Source of the DNA: CAVZCC01 sp963773765
GTDB lineage: Bacteria > Actinomycetota > Acidimicrobiia > Acidimicrobiales > Microtrichaceae
Length of the DNA: 64,000 nt
Assembly (NCBI GenBank): GCA_963773765.1
Contig: CAVZCC010000004.1
Coordinates: forward strand, 62,001 to 126,000
Direction: 5' to 3'
Shown here: piece by piece, positions 36,460 to 45,915 of the stretch
Numbering within the stretch: the first letter of the stretch is position 1
Layout of the letters: the number at the start of each line of letters is the position of its first letter
The notes under the pieces: generated by a model
The model's database searches: none
What the model saw: only the letters and a program-made list of their open reading frames with translations
Told to the model about the DNA's origin: nothing
Position numbers and translations under genes: made by a program

Positions 36460-37390
36460 ATGGACTGGACCACCGTCGCCACCGGCCTCCGCTTCCCGGA
36501 AGGCCCCGTCCCGCTGGACGACGGGAGCGTGCTGGTGGTGGAGATCGCCCGGGGCACGCTGAGCAGGGTGGGCGCCGACGGAGCCGTCGACGTGGTGGCC
36601 GACTGCGGCGGTGGCCCCAACGGCGCCGCCATCGGTCCCGACGGGTGGGTGTGGATCACCAACAACGGCGGCTGCTTCCGAGTGGGTCGACATCGGCGGC
36701 GCCCTGCTGATCCCGCAGTCGCTGGCCGAGGACTGGACCGGCGGGTCCATCCAGCGGGTCGACCTGGCCACCGGCTCGGTCGACACCGTCTACACGGCCT
36801 GCGACGGCCGCCCGCTGCGGGCCCCGAACGACCTGGTCTTCGACGGCCACGGCGGGTTCTGGTTCACCGACCACGGGGTCCGCCAGGAGCGGTCCAGTGA
36901 CCGCACCGGCGTGTTCTACGCCCGGGCCGACGGGTCCTCGGTCACCGAGGTGGTGTTCCCACTGGACGAGCCCAACGGCATCGGGCTCTCCCCGGCGGGG
37001 GACCGCCTGTACGTGGCCGAGACCCACGCCGGGCGGCTGTGGGCCTGGGACGTGCCGGAGCCGGGCGTCGCGACCGGGTCCGGCCCGCTGCCGCCGCACG
37101 GGGAGCTGCTGGCGGGGCTGCCCGGCATGCAGCTGCTGGACTCCCTCGCGGTGGACGGCGCCGGCAACGTGTGCGTGGGAACCCTCGGCAACGGCGGGAT
37201 CACGGTGGTGTCACCGGACGGCGGCTCGGTCGAACACGTCCCGGTCGACGACCCGTTGGTGACCAACATCGCCTTCGGCGGCCCGGACCGGCGCACCGCC
37301 TACGTCACCGCATCGGCCACCGGGCGGCTCCTGGCCGGCCAGTGGCCACGGCCGGGCCTGCCGCCGGCCCACACCCTCCCGGGTTCCTGA
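36460..37390 (+). CDS. SMP-30/gluconolactonase-like beta-propeller protein (one corrected indel)
   Basis: 309 aa after removing one extra C near 36679 (TTC-c-GAG), which joins ITNNGGCF to EWVDIGGALLIP. Family features: GLRFPEGPVPLDDGS, a metal-binding region APNDLVFDGHGGFWFTDHG and DEPNGIGLSPAGDRLYVAET. These proteins are Ca-dependent lactonases or related hydrolases; the exact substrate is open. TACCTT at 36448-36453 lies 6 nt before the ATG (leaderless). Confidence 0.86.
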
Positions 37391-37571
37391 GTCCCGCGCA
37401 CAGCGGCAGGTCGCCGAACTCGGGTCGCTGCGACCGCTGGGAGCGGCTCGACCAGCCCAGGAACGGCCACGGTGGTGCCGGTCGGGCGGCGCGCCGGGGC
37501 GCCGGGCCGGGACGCCGGGTCCCCGACGCGGTCCCGGACCGGTCACCACCCGCCGGTACCCTGTGGTCGTT

Positions 37572-38864
37572 GTGCCCCGCACGTACTGGGTCGAGACGCT
37601 CGGCTGCCCCAAGAACCAGGTCGATTCGGACAAGCTGACCGGCACCCTCACCGCCGACGGCCTGGTTCCGGCCGCCTCCGCGGAGGAGGCCGACCTGGTG
37701 GTGGTCAACACCTGCGCCTTCGTCGAGGAGGCCCGGGAGGAGAGCGTGGCCACCATCCTGGCCCTGGACGACGCCCGCGCCGACGACTCCCGGCTGGTGG
37801 TCACCGGGTGCATGGCCGAGCGCTACGGCGACGAGCTGGCCCGGGCCCTGCCCGAGGTGGACGCCGTGGCCGGGTTCGGGGTCCCGGTGGCGCTGACGGC
37901 CAAGCCGGCCGGCGGGTCCCTGGCCGTCAGCGGCGAGTCGGTGCCCTCCCTGGACCTGTTGAACCTGCCCCGTCCCCGTTCGGAGCGCCCATGGGCCTAC
38001 GTGAAGGTGGCCGAGGGCTGCGACAAGGCGTGCGGCTTCTGTGCCATCCCGTCGTTCCGGGGCCCGCAACGGTCACGGTCGGTCGACTCGATCCTGGCCG
38101 AGGTGGACGCCCTGGGTGCCCGGGAGATCGTGCTGGTGGCCCAGGACCTGGCCGCCTACGGCCGTGACCAGGGCCGGGGCCGGAAGGCGATCGCGCCCCT
38201 GGTGCGGGCCGTGCAGGAGCGGGTCGACCGCGTGCGGTTGCTCTACCTGTACCCGTCGGAGCTGACCGACGAGCTGATCGAGCTGATGGCGGCCGGCCCC
38301 GTGCCGTACTTCGACCTCTCGCTCCAGCACGTGTCCGCCCCGCTGGTGCGGCGCATGCGCCGCTGGGGCAACGGCGGGGCCTTCCTGCGCCGCATCGAGC
38401 AGATCCGCGTCCTGCGTCCGGACGCCGCGTTCCGGTCCAACTTCATCGTCGGCTACCCGGGCGAGACCGAGGAGGACCACGACCAGCTGCTGGCCTTCGT
38501 GGAGGAGGCCCAGCTGGACTGGTGCGGGTTCTTCTCCTACTCGACCGAGGACGGGACCTACGCTGCCGGCCTGGACGGGGCGGTCGACCCGTCGCTGGTG
38601 TCGGACCGCCTGGCCGAGCTGGGCGAGTTGCAGGACCGCATCACCGCCTCCCGGCGCGACGACCTGGTCGGCACCAGGGTCACCGTGCTGGTGGACGAGC
38701 CGGGGGTCGCCCGCTCGCACCGGGAGGCACCGGAGATCGACGGGATCATCGAGGTGCCCGAGGACCTGGCCGCCGGGGAGTTCCACCTGGTGGAGGTGGT
38801 GGCCGCCGCCGGACCGGACCTGACCGCGGAGCCGGTCCCGGTCCGGGCCGGGGAGCCGACGTGA
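37572..38864 (+). CDS. rimO: Ribosomal protein S12 methylthiotransferase RimO
   Basis: 430 aa. Radical-SAM enzyme that methylthiolates Asp of S12. Auxiliary-cluster cysteines in LGCPKNQVDSD, NTCAF and GCMAERY; radical-SAM motif CDKACGFC; C-terminal TRAM domain (VTVLVDEPGVARSHREAPEIDG). GTG at 37572 is preferred over GTG 37563 because TACCCT at 37557-37562 lies 9 nt upstream. The stop overlaps pgsA by 4 nt. rimO-pgsA-cinA is a standard actinobacterial cluster. Confidence 0.95.
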   Translation: MPRTYWVETLGCPKNQVDSDKLTGTLTADGLVPAASAEEADLVVVNTCAFVEEAREESVATILALDDARADDSRLVVTGCMAERYGDELARALPEVDAVAGFGVPVALTAKPAGGSLAVSGESVPSLDLLNLPRPRSERPWAYVKVAEGCDKACGFCAIPSFRGPQRSRSVDSILAEVDALGAREIVLVAQDLAAYGRDQGRGRKAIAPLVRAVQERVDRVRLLYLYPSELTDELIELMAAGPVPYFDLSLQHVSAPLVRRMRRWGNGGAFLRRIEQIRVLRPDAAFRSNFIVGYPGETEEDHDQLLAFVEEAQLDWCGFFSYSTEDGTYAAGLDGAVDPSLVSDRLAELGELQDRITASRRDDLVGTRVTVLVDEPGVARSHREAPEIDGIIEVPEDLAAGEFHLVEVVAAAGPDLTAEPVPVRAGEPT

Positions 38865-39428
38865 CCGAGGGGTCCACGTTCGGGCCGTCCGCGCTGCTGA
38901 CGCCGGCCAACGTGATCACGATCGTTCGCCTGGTGCTGGCGCCGGTGGCGTTCTGGATGATCCTGCAGGACCGGTCCTCCTGGCCGTTGTTCGTCCTGTG
39001 GTTCTCCATCACCGCGTCGGACAGCCTGGACGGCTACCTGGCCCGGCGGCAGGGGACCACCCGCTCGGGGGCGTTCCTGGACCCCCTGGCGGACAAGGTC
39101 CTGGCCCTCGGCGGGTTGTGGGCCATGGTGCTGGAAGGCCGGTTCTGGTGGGTGCCCGTGGTGCTGATCACCCTGCGGGAGGTCGTCATCTCCGCCTTCC
39201 GCAGCTACTGGGGACGTCGGGGCCTGGCGGTGCAGGCCTCGAACGTGGCCAAGTTCAAGACCTTCCTGCAGTTCGGGGCGGTGACCCTGGTGACGTTGCC
39301 GTTGACGACGGACCTCGACCTGGCTGGCCGACGGGTTCCTGTGGGGTGGGGTGGCCGTGGCCTGGATCAGCGCGGCGCAGTACCTGGCCGCCGGTTCCCG
39401 CGCCACCACCACGATGTCCCGGGACTGA
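38861..39428 (+). CDS. pgsA: CDP-diacylglycerol-glycerol-3-phosphate phosphatidyltransferase (one corrected indel)
   Basis: 188 aa after removing one extra base at 39320-39323. Makes phosphatidylglycerol phosphate in the membrane. The CDP-alcohol phosphotransferase motif is spread over SDSLDGYLARRQGTTRSGAFLDPLADK. About five helices. The extra base is in TCGACCTGGCTGG; the corrected end reads LADGFLWGGVAVAWISAAQYL and terminates at 39428 after TTTMSRD. Uncorrected, the frame would lose the last two helices. Confidence 0.9.
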
Positions 39429-39495
39429 GCCGGCCCGGACCGGACGGCGCGCATCACTGCCGTCGGGGCGGGCCCGTCCCACTAGGTTGCCCGCC

Positions 39496-40776
39496 ATGCG
39501 TGCTGAGGTCGTCGCCATCGGAACCGAGCTGCTCCTGGGGCAGATCACCGACACCAACTCGTCCTGGATCGGCGAGCAGCTGGCCCTGGTCGGCATCAAC
39601 TCGTTCTTCCAGACCAAGGTGGGCGACAACCAGGACCGCATCGTCGAGACCCTGGAGCTGGCCCTGGGGCGCAGTGACGCCGTCATCTGCTGCGGGGGAC
39701 TGGGCCCCACCCAGGACGACCTGACCAGGGAGGCCATCGCCGCGGTCATGGGCGTGCCGCTCGAGTCCGACGAGGAGATGGAGGACCGGATCCTCCACAT
39801 GTTCGCCGGCCGGGGCCGGTCCATGCCGGCGAACAACCTCCGCCAGGCCCAGCGGCCGGTGGGGGCGCACTTCATCGAGCAGATGCCGGGAACGGCGCCG
39901 GGGCTGGTCTGCCCGGTCAGCCGCCCCGGTGCCGACGGCGACCCGGTGGAGAAGGTCATCTACGCCGTGCCCGGCGTGCCGTGGGAGATGAAGGAGATGG
40001 TGGCCGGGACGGTCCTGCCCGACCTGGAACGGCGCGCCGGCATCACCGCGGTCATCCGCAGCCGAACGCTGCGGACCTGGGGAGAGTCCGAGTCCGGCCT
40101 GGCCGAGACCCTGGCCGAGCGGATCTTCGAGCTGGACGCGACGGGGAACCCGACCATTGCCTTCCTGGCCTCCGGGATGGAGGGCCTCAAGGTGCGCATC
40201 ACGGCCCGGGCCGCCACCGCGGCGGAGGCCGACGCACTCCTGGCGGAGGAGGAGGCCACCCTCCGGGGACTGCTCGGCCCGCTGGTGTTCGGCGTGGACG
40301 ACGACACGATGGAGTCCGTGGTGCTGGACATGCTGCGGGAACGGGGCTGGACCCTGGCCACCGCCGAGTCGCTCACCGGGGGCATGGTCGGCTCCCGCCT
40401 CTGTGACGTGCCGGGGGCGAGCGACGTCTACCGGGGTGGCGTGGTGTCCTACGCGTCGGAGGTGAAGTTCCACCTGCTGGGCGTGCCCGAGGGGCCGGTG
40501 GTGAGCGAGGACGCGGCCCGGGCCATGGCCATCGGGGCCCGCGCGGTGATCGGGGCGGACGTCGGCATCGCCGCCACCGGCGTGGCCGGACCGGACGAGC
40601 AGGAGGGCCGCCCGCCCGGAACCGTGTGCCTGGCCGTGTGCGTGGGCGATCCGGAGGACGGAGGCGTGGTCGAGTCCCTCGAGCTGCGGCTCCCCGGCCG
40701 CCGTCGACAGGTGCGCGAGTTCAGCGTGATCACGCTCCTGGGCCTGCTGCGCCGCCGCCTGCTCGAGCTGGACTGA
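39496..40776 (+). CDS. cinA: CinA-like nicotinamide-nucleotide amidase / competence-damage protein
   Basis: 426 aa. An N-terminal MoCF-like domain (VVAIGTELLLGQITDTN, GGLGPTQDDLTREA) and a C-terminal NMN deamidase domain (TAESLTGGMVGSRLCDVPGAS and GIAATGVAGPD). It recycles pyridine nucleotides and lies upstream of recA in many bacteria; here about 2.4 kb separates it from recA. TAGGTT at 39483-39488 is 7 nt from the ATG (leaderless). Confidence 0.95.
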   Translation: MRAEVVAIGTELLLGQITDTNSSWIGEQLALVGINSFFQTKVGDNQDRIVETLELALGRSDAVICCGGLGPTQDDLTREAIAAVMGVPLESDEEMEDRILHMFAGRGRSMPANNLRQAQRPVGAHFIEQMPGTAPGLVCPVSRPGADGDPVEKVIYAVPGVPWEMKEMVAGTVLPDLERRAGITAVIRSRTLRTWGESESGLAETLAERIFELDATGNPTIAFLASGMEGLKVRITARAATAAEADALLAEEEATLRGLLGPLVFGVDDDTMESVVLDMLRERGWTLATAESLTGGMVGSRLCDVPGASDVYRGGVVSYASEVKFHLLGVPEGPVVSEDAARAMAIGARAVIGADVGIAATGVAGPDEQEGRPPGTVCLAVCVGDPEDGGVVESLELRLPGRRRQVREFSVITLLGLLRRRLLELD

Positions 40777-40777
40777 C

Positions 40778-41581
40778 GTGGCCGACGTGCGGTGGGGGTT
40801 CAGCGTGGCCCCGGCGGGGGAGCTGGCCGACCCCGCGGTCCACCTGGAGCTGGCCCACCGGGCCGAGGACCGGGGCTGGGACGGCTGGTTCGTGTGGGAC
40901 CACCTGGCCCGTCCGGAGCCGACGGTGGAGATCCTGGACCCGTGGACGCTCCTGGGCGCGCTGGCCACGGCGACGGCCCGCATGAGGATCGGGACGATGG
41001 TGACGCCGCTGCCCCGGCGGCGGCCCCAGGTCGTGGCCAAGCAGGCCGCGACCCTGGACCGGTTGAGCCGGGGCCGCATGGTGCTGGGCCTGGGGCTCGG
41101 CGTGGACTCGGCCCGTGAGCTGTCCGGCTTCGGCGAGGTGGCGGACCCGGCCGAGCGGGGCCGGATGCTCACCGAGGGGGCCGCGGTCGTCGACCGGCTG
41201 TTGCGGGGGGAGGCCGTGACCAGTCCCGGTCCGGCCTACCCGGTGCAGGGCATGGCACTGCTGCCGGGTTGTGTGCAGCGACCCCGGCTGCCCATGTGGT
41301 TCGCCACCCGCTCCACCGCGCCCGCACCGTTGCGCCGCGCCGCCCGCCACGAGGGGATCGCCCCGGTGGAGCTCTCCGCCGAGCAGCTGGCACGCGTGGT
41401 CGCCACGATCGATGAGCTGCGGGGCGGGCTGGACGGCTTCGACGTCGTGCCCTGCCTGGCCGCGGGGAGCGACCCCGGGCCCCACGTGGCGGCCGGTGCC
41501 ACCTGGGTGCTGTCCGAGGTCGCACCGGGGGTGCGGGCGGAGCAGGTCGAGGGCTGGATCGACGACGGGCCGAGCCGATGA
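40778..41581 (+). CDS. LLM class flavin-dependent oxidoreductase
   Basis: 267 aa. Luciferase-like TIM barrel: WDGWFVWDHL, ARMRIGTMVTPLPRRRPQVVAKQAATLDRLSRGR spread over residues 60-100 and GLGLGVDSARE. Probably uses FMN or F420; the latter is common in Actinomycetota but cannot be shown here. It is shorter than the usual 290-350 residues. It starts 1 nt after cinA and its stop overlaps thpR (ATGA). Confidence 0.87.
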   Translation: MADVRWGFSVAPAGELADPAVHLELAHRAEDRGWDGWFVWDHLARPEPTVEILDPWTLLGALATATARMRIGTMVTPLPRRRPQVVAKQAATLDRLSRGRMVLGLGLGVDSARELSGFGEVADPAERGRMLTEGAAVVDRLLRGEAVTSPGPAYPVQGMALLPGCVQRPRLPMWFATRSTAPAPLRRAARHEGIAPVELSAEQLARVVATIDELRGGLDGFDVVPCLAAGSDPGPHVAAGATWVLSEVAPGVRAEQVEGWIDDGPSR

Positions 41582-42072
41582 CGCGGCTGTTCGTGGCGGT
41601 GTGGCCGCCGTCCGGGGTGGTCGACGCCCTGCGTCCACTGGTGGTCCCGGGCGAGCCGGGAGTTCGCTGGGTCACCCCGGAGCAGTGGCACGTGACCCTG
41701 CGGTTCCTGGGTGACGCGGACCCGGACGAGGTGGCGACGGCGCTGCGTGCCGCGCCGCTGCCCGCGGCAGAGGCGGGGCTGGGCCCGACGGTGGCCAGGC
41801 TCGGCAGGTTCGTGGTGGTGGTCCCGGTGGCGGGCCTGGACGACCTGGCCGCCGCGGTGATCGGCGCGACCGCCGACCTGGGCCAGGCCCCGGACCCACG
41901 TGGCTTCACCGGCCACCTGACCGTGGCCCGGCTCAAGCAGCGGGGAGCGTGCCGCGTGGCGGGCACGCCGGTGCGGGAGTCCTTCCCCGTGACCGAGGTG
42001 GTGCTGGTGTCGTCCCGCACCGACGCCGCCGGTCCCACCTACCAGGTCCTGGAGCGGTTCCCGCTGCGGTAG
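41578..42072 (+). CDS. thpR: RNA 2',3'-cyclic phosphodiesterase
   Basis: 164 aa. Two HxT motifs of the 2H phosphoesterase superfamily: WHVTLRFLG and GHLTVARLK. Opens cyclic phosphates at RNA ends; the physiological substrate is uncertain. Translationally coupled to the flavoprotein gene upstream. Confidence 0.9.
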   Translation: MTRLFVAVWPPSGVVDALRPLVVPGEPGVRWVTPEQWHVTLRFLGDADPDEVATALRAAPLPAAEAGLGPTVARLGRFVVVVPVAGLDDLAAAVIGATADLGQAPDPRGFTGHLTVARLKQRGACRVAGTPVRESFPVTEVVLVSSRTDAAGPTYQVLERFPLR

Positions 42073-42128
42073 GCGCAGCCCGCTCGGTCGGTGAGGAATC
42101 GGCGGTCCTGCTCGCTACCGTCGTTCGC

Positions 42129-43022
42129 ATGGGAAGGGTGAACGGCAGGACCTGGGCGGTCGCGCTCGTGGTGGTCGGACTGATCGGGTTCAACGCCTGG
42201 TTCTGGCTGATGCGTCCGGGTCAGTTGCAGGAGGTGTCGTCCGGTCCGGAGGCACCGGCCACGACCACCAGCCTCGCCGGCTCGGTCGACGCCGACACCA
42301 TCGAGGCCCGGTCGTACGAACCGGGGGAGTGCGTGCGGTGGAACGCTTCCGTCGGCAGCGCGGACTCCGATGTCGTGGAGTGCGCGGAGCCGCACCTGCT
42401 CCAGGTCGCGGGTCGGCGTGACCTCGGCGACGTCGCGGACCTGGGCGACGAGTATCCGAGCGAGGCCACCTGGGACCTGCTCTTCGACCGCGAGTGTGGA
42501 CCGATCGTGGCGGCTCACTTCGGTGGGGAGATCGATCCGTTCGGGAGGTGGGCCGTCGGTGGCCTCAGGCCGACCGAGGAAGGCTGGCTGGCAGGTGATC
42601 GGGACCTGTGGTGCGGGCTGGTCAACGGGGACCCGGACGGTGCCGGCAACGGCACCGGGTACGTCCCGATGGCCGGCGCCGTCGACCTCTCGGCCCAGGC
42701 GGTCGTGCTGCCGACCGGGCAGTGCAGGGCCTTCCGGCCCGACGGGCTGACGTCGCCGGTCGACTGCGCCTCCCCGCACCAGCTCGAGGTCGCGGGCGTG
42801 GTGGCGATTCCTGACGGCCCGGCCTTCCCGGGCCAGGAGGCGGTCGACGCATCCTGCAGCGCGGTGGCCGAGGCCTACCTGCCGGACCGGGCCTTCAGCT
42901 ATGCCGCCTGGGTGTACGACGACCGCAGCTGGGCTGCCGGGACCCGACAGGCCAACTGCATGGTCGGAGACCCGGGAGACGTGTACGGGTGGGGGACGCG
43001 CACCGGGTCGATCCGCGGGTGA
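42129..43022 (+). CDS. Membrane-anchored protein of the septum-formation type
   Basis: 297 aa. One N-terminal membrane helix (about residues 8-27), a Thr/Ser-containing linker, then two related extracytoplasmic units, each with Cys near C-V/R-W or C-R-A-F followed by CAEPHLLQVAG and CASPHQLEVAG. The C-x-PH-x-x-E/Q-V-x-G pattern is that of the actinobacterial septum formation family (PF13845-like). TACCGT at 42116-42121 is 7 nt before the ATG. The stop lies 168 bp before recA. Confidence 0.8.
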   Translation: MGRVNGRTWAVALVVVGLIGFNAWFWLMRPGQLQEVSSGPEAPATTTSLAGSVDADTIEARSYEPGECVRWNASVGSADSDVVECAEPHLLQVAGRRDLGDVADLGDEYPSEATWDLLFDRECGPIVAAHFGGEIDPFGRWAVGGLRPTEEGWLAGDRDLWCGLVNGDPDGAGNGTGYVPMAGAVDLSAQAVVLPTGQCRAFRPDGLTSPVDCASPHQLEVAGVVAIPDGPAFPGQEAVDASCSAVAEAYLPDRAFSYAAWVYDDRSWAAGTRQANCMVGDPGDVYGWGTRTGSIRG

Positions 43023-43055
43023 TCAGGGTTTCCCCGGGCGAACTTGCCGAAATGC

Positions 43056-43085
43056 TTGTATCGAACACCCGTTCGTAACTACGCT
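43056..43085 (+). promoter_or_regulatory. recA promoter with LexA (SOS) box
   Basis: TTGTAT at 43056-43061 and TACGCT at 43080-43085 with an 18-nt spacer. The spacer holds CGAACACCCGTTCG (43062-43075), a perfect match to the Gram-positive CGAAC-N4-GTTCG LexA operator. LexA bound here would block RNA polymerase. Confidence 0.85.
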
Positions 43086-43190
43086 GCGGTGGTCCCGACG
43101 GCTTCAGTGTCAGACCCCGTCGGTACGGTCAGCACCAAGCTCATCGGCGCCGTGCAGCGGCCCCCGAACCACCGACGAAGGGACATTGAC

Positions 43191-44249
43191 GTGGAGCGTG
43201 AGAAGGCACTGGAGATGGCGCTGAGCCAGATCGAGAAGCAGTACGGCAAGGGCTCGGTCATGAAGATGTCCGAGAAGGGCTCCATGGCCGTGGAGTCCAT
43301 TTCCACCGGCGCACTGGCGCTGGACATCGCGCTCGGCATCGGTGGCCTGCCCCGCGGCCGTGTGATCGAGATCTTCGGCCCGGAGTCGTCCGGCAAGTCC
43401 ACCCTGGCCATGCACGCCGTGGCGGAGGCCCAGCGCAACGGCGGCATCTGCGCCTACATCGACGCCGAGCACGCCATGGACCCCACCTACGCCGCCAACA
43501 TCGGCGTGGACGTGGACGAGCTGCTCATCTCGCAGCCGGACACCGGCGAGCAGGCCCTGGAGATCGCGGACATGCTCATCCGCTCCGGGGCGATCGACGT
43601 GGTCGTCATCGACTCCGTGGCGGCGCTCACCCCCCGGGCGGAGATCGAGGGGGAGATGGGGGACAGTCACGTCGGCCTGCAGGCCCGGCTCATGTCCCAG
43701 GCGCTGCGCAAGCTCACGGCCAACCTCAACAAGTCGGACACCATCTGCATCTTCATCAACCAGCTCCGGGAGAAGATCGGCGTCATGTTCGGGTCGCCGG
43801 AGACCACCCCGGGTGGCCGGGCGCTCAAGTTCTACTCCTCGGTCCGCCTGGACATCCGCCGCATCGAGGCCATCAAGGACGGCGTGGAGGTCGTGGGCAA
43901 CCGCACCAGGGTCAAGGTGGTGAAGAACAAGATGGCCCCGCCCTTCAAGCAGGCCGAGTTCGACATCATGTACGGCCGGGGCATCAGCCGTGAGGGTTCC
44001 CTGCTGGACATCGGTGTGGACATGGACATCGTCAAGAAGTCCGGTGCCTGGTACACGTACGAGGGCGAGCAGCTCGGCCAGGGGCGGGAGAAGGCCAAGG
44101 AGTTCCTCACCGAGAACCCGGAGATCATGGTGGAGATCCAGGACCGGGTCCTCAAGGCAGTCGGGATCGGCGTTGGCGAGCCGGACGGGTCCGCAGACGC
44201 GGCCGGTGACGTGGTCGACCCCGACGACCTGCCGATCACCCTGGATTGA
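43191..44249 (+). CDS. recA: Recombinase RecA
   Basis: 352 aa. Strand-exchange ATPase and LexA co-protease. Walker A GPESSGKST, Walker B region VVIDSVAALTPRAE, and NQLREKIGVMFGSPETTPGG. The GTG at 43191 has GAAGGGA 8-14 nt upstream and starts EREKALEMALSQIEKQ; longer in-frame starts would include unrelated residues. A LexA box controls the promoter. recX does not follow, unlike in many actinomycetes: miaB is next, after a hairpin. Confidence 0.97.
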   Translation: MEREKALEMALSQIEKQYGKGSVMKMSEKGSMAVESISTGALALDIALGIGGLPRGRVIEIFGPESSGKSTLAMHAVAEAQRNGGICAYIDAEHAMDPTYAANIGVDVDELLISQPDTGEQALEIADMLIRSGAIDVVVIDSVAALTPRAEIEGEMGDSHVGLQARLMSQALRKLTANLNKSDTICIFINQLREKIGVMFGSPETTPGGRALKFYSSVRLDIRRIEAIKDGVEVVGNRTRVKVVKNKMAPPFKQAEFDIMYGRGISREGSLLDIGVDMDIVKKSGAWYTYEGEQLGQGREKAKEFLTENPEIMVEIQDRVLKAVGIGVGEPDGSADAAGDVVDPDDLPITLD

Positions 44250-44312
44250 TCAGCCTCCTCTGATCCTCAGGCACCCGCGTTCGTGCGCCGGTGCCGAGTC
44301 CCCCAGGACGAC

Positions 44313-44352
44313 ACACCCGCCGCACGGCCCGCTGGGGACCGGCGGCGGGTGT
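44313..44352 (+). terminator. Hairpin after recA
   Basis: Arms ACACCCGCCG and CGGCGGGTGT (10 bp) around a G/C-rich 20-nt loop, 64 nt after the recA stop and before the miaB -10. No U-tract. Confidence 0.55.
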
Positions 44353-44397
44353 GCCGCGTTCGGGCCCCGGGCGCACCGCCCCGTACGATGGGCCCCC

Positions 44398-45915
44398 GTG
44401 ACCGACCCCACCACCAGGCGGTACCTGGTGCGCACCTTCGGGTGCCAGATGAACGAGCACGACTCGGAACGACTCGCCGGCCTGCTGGAGGCCGACGGCT
44501 ACACGCCCGCCTCGGGGGTGGAGGACGCGGACGTGGTCGTGCTCAACACCTGCTGCATCCGGGAGAACGCGGACAACAAGCTCTACGGAACCCTCGGGCA
44601 CCTCAAGTCGGTCAAGGACCGGCGCCCCGGCATGGAGATCATGGTGGCCGGCTGCCTGGCCCAGAAGGACCGCGACACCATCGCGGAGCGTGCCCCCTAC
44701 GTGGACGTGGTGCTGGGCACCCACAACGTGCACCGGGCGGTGGACCTGCTGCACCAGCACCAGGAGTCGGGGCGGGCGGTCGTGGAGATCCTGTCGGAGA
44801 CCGTGGCGGAGGACCACGAGCTGTTCCCCTCCGCCATGCCGGTGGTCCGGGAGGTCGGTCACTCCGCGTGGGTGACCATCCAGATCGGCTGCGACAACGC
44901 CTGTGCCTTCTGCATCGTTCCCGCCGTGCGGGGTCCGGAGATCAGCCGCCCCTTCGGTGACGTGGTGGCCGAGGTCGAGCGCGCCGCGGCCGACGGCGTC
45001 ACCCAGGTCACCCTGCTGGGCCAGAACGTCAACTCGTTCGGCCGGGACCTGACGCTGCGCCTCCGGGGCGACGGGTCCGGTCCGGGCACCGGCGCCGGCG
45101 GGTCCGCCCGCGCTGCCGTCCTGCCCCCCGAGTTCCTGGCCGGCCCGGCCTGGGTGGCCGAGGGCGCCGTCCGCGCCCGGCCACTGTTCGCCGACCTGCT
45201 GGCCGCGGTCGGGGCCGTCCCCGGCATCCGCCGTGTCCGCTTCACCAGCCCGCACCCCAAGGACCTGCGCCCGGAGACCATCGCCGCCATGGCGGACGTG
45301 CCCGCGGTGTGCGAGCACCTGCACCTGCCCCTCCAGTCGGGGAGCGACACCGTGCTGGCGGCCATGCACCGGGGCTACACCGCCGAGCGGTACCTGGAGC
45401 GCCTGGCCGCGGCCCGGTCCGCCATCGCCGACCTCGCGGTGACGACCGACATCATCGTCGGCTTCCCCGGCGAGACCGAGGCCGACTTCGATTCCACCCT
45501 GGAGGTGGCGGCCGAGGCCCGGTACGACAACGCCTTCACCTTCGTCTACTCGCCCCGGCCCGGCACCGAGGCGGCCACCCTGACCGCCCAGGCCGTGCCG
45601 CACGACGTGGCGACGCAACGCATGTCCCGCCTCCGCGCCGTGGTGGAGCGGACCTCCCGACTGGGCCACGAGGCCCGCATCGGCCGCACCGAGGAGGTGC
45701 TGGTGGAGGGCCCCAGCCGCCGCGACCCGGACCGGCTGACCGGGCGCACCCGTCACAACCGGCTGGTGCACTTCCCGTCGCCCGCCGCGCTCCGGCCCGG
45801 CACCTACGCCGAGGTCCTGGTCACCGGTGCGTCCACCACCAACCTGGTCGGCGAGCTGGTGGGGGTGCTCGACACGCCGAGGCACCGCACCCGCATCCCG
45901 GTCAGCGCCGGGTGA
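44398..45915 (+). CDS. miaB: tRNA-2-methylthio-N6-dimethylallyladenosine synthase MiaB
   Basis: 505 aa. Radical-SAM methylthiotransferase for A37 of tRNA. FGCQMNEHDSERL, NTCCIRENADNK, GCLAQKD (auxiliary cluster) and CDNACAFC (SAM cluster); C-terminal TRAM domain. After VNSFGRDL there is an insertion of about 40 residues, Gly/Pro-rich (45055-45185), before PLFADLLAAV; it accounts for the length above the 474 residues of E. coli MiaB. TACGAT at 44384-44389 lies 8 nt before the GTG. The 3' end overlaps the next gene. Confidence 0.95.
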   Translation: MTDPTTRRYLVRTFGCQMNEHDSERLAGLLEADGYTPASGVEDADVVVLNTCCIRENADNKLYGTLGHLKSVKDRRPGMEIMVAGCLAQKDRDTIAERAPYVDVVLGTHNVHRAVDLLHQHQESGRAVVEILSETVAEDHELFPSAMPVVREVGHSAWVTIQIGCDNACAFCIVPAVRGPEISRPFGDVVAEVERAAADGVTQVTLLGQNVNSFGRDLTLRLRGDGSGPGTGAGGSARAAVLPPEFLAGPAWVAEGAVRARPLFADLLAAVGAVPGIRRVRFTSPHPKDLRPETIAAMADVPAVCEHLHLPLQSGSDTVLAAMHRGYTAERYLERLAAARSAIADLAVTTDIIVGFPGETEADFDSTLEVAAEARYDNAFTFVYSPRPGTEAATLTAQAVPHDVATQRMSRLRAVVERTSRLGHEARIGRTEEVLVEGPSRRDPDRLTGRTRHNRLVHFPSPAALRPGTYAEVLVTGASTTNLVGELVGVLDTPRHRTRIPVSAG

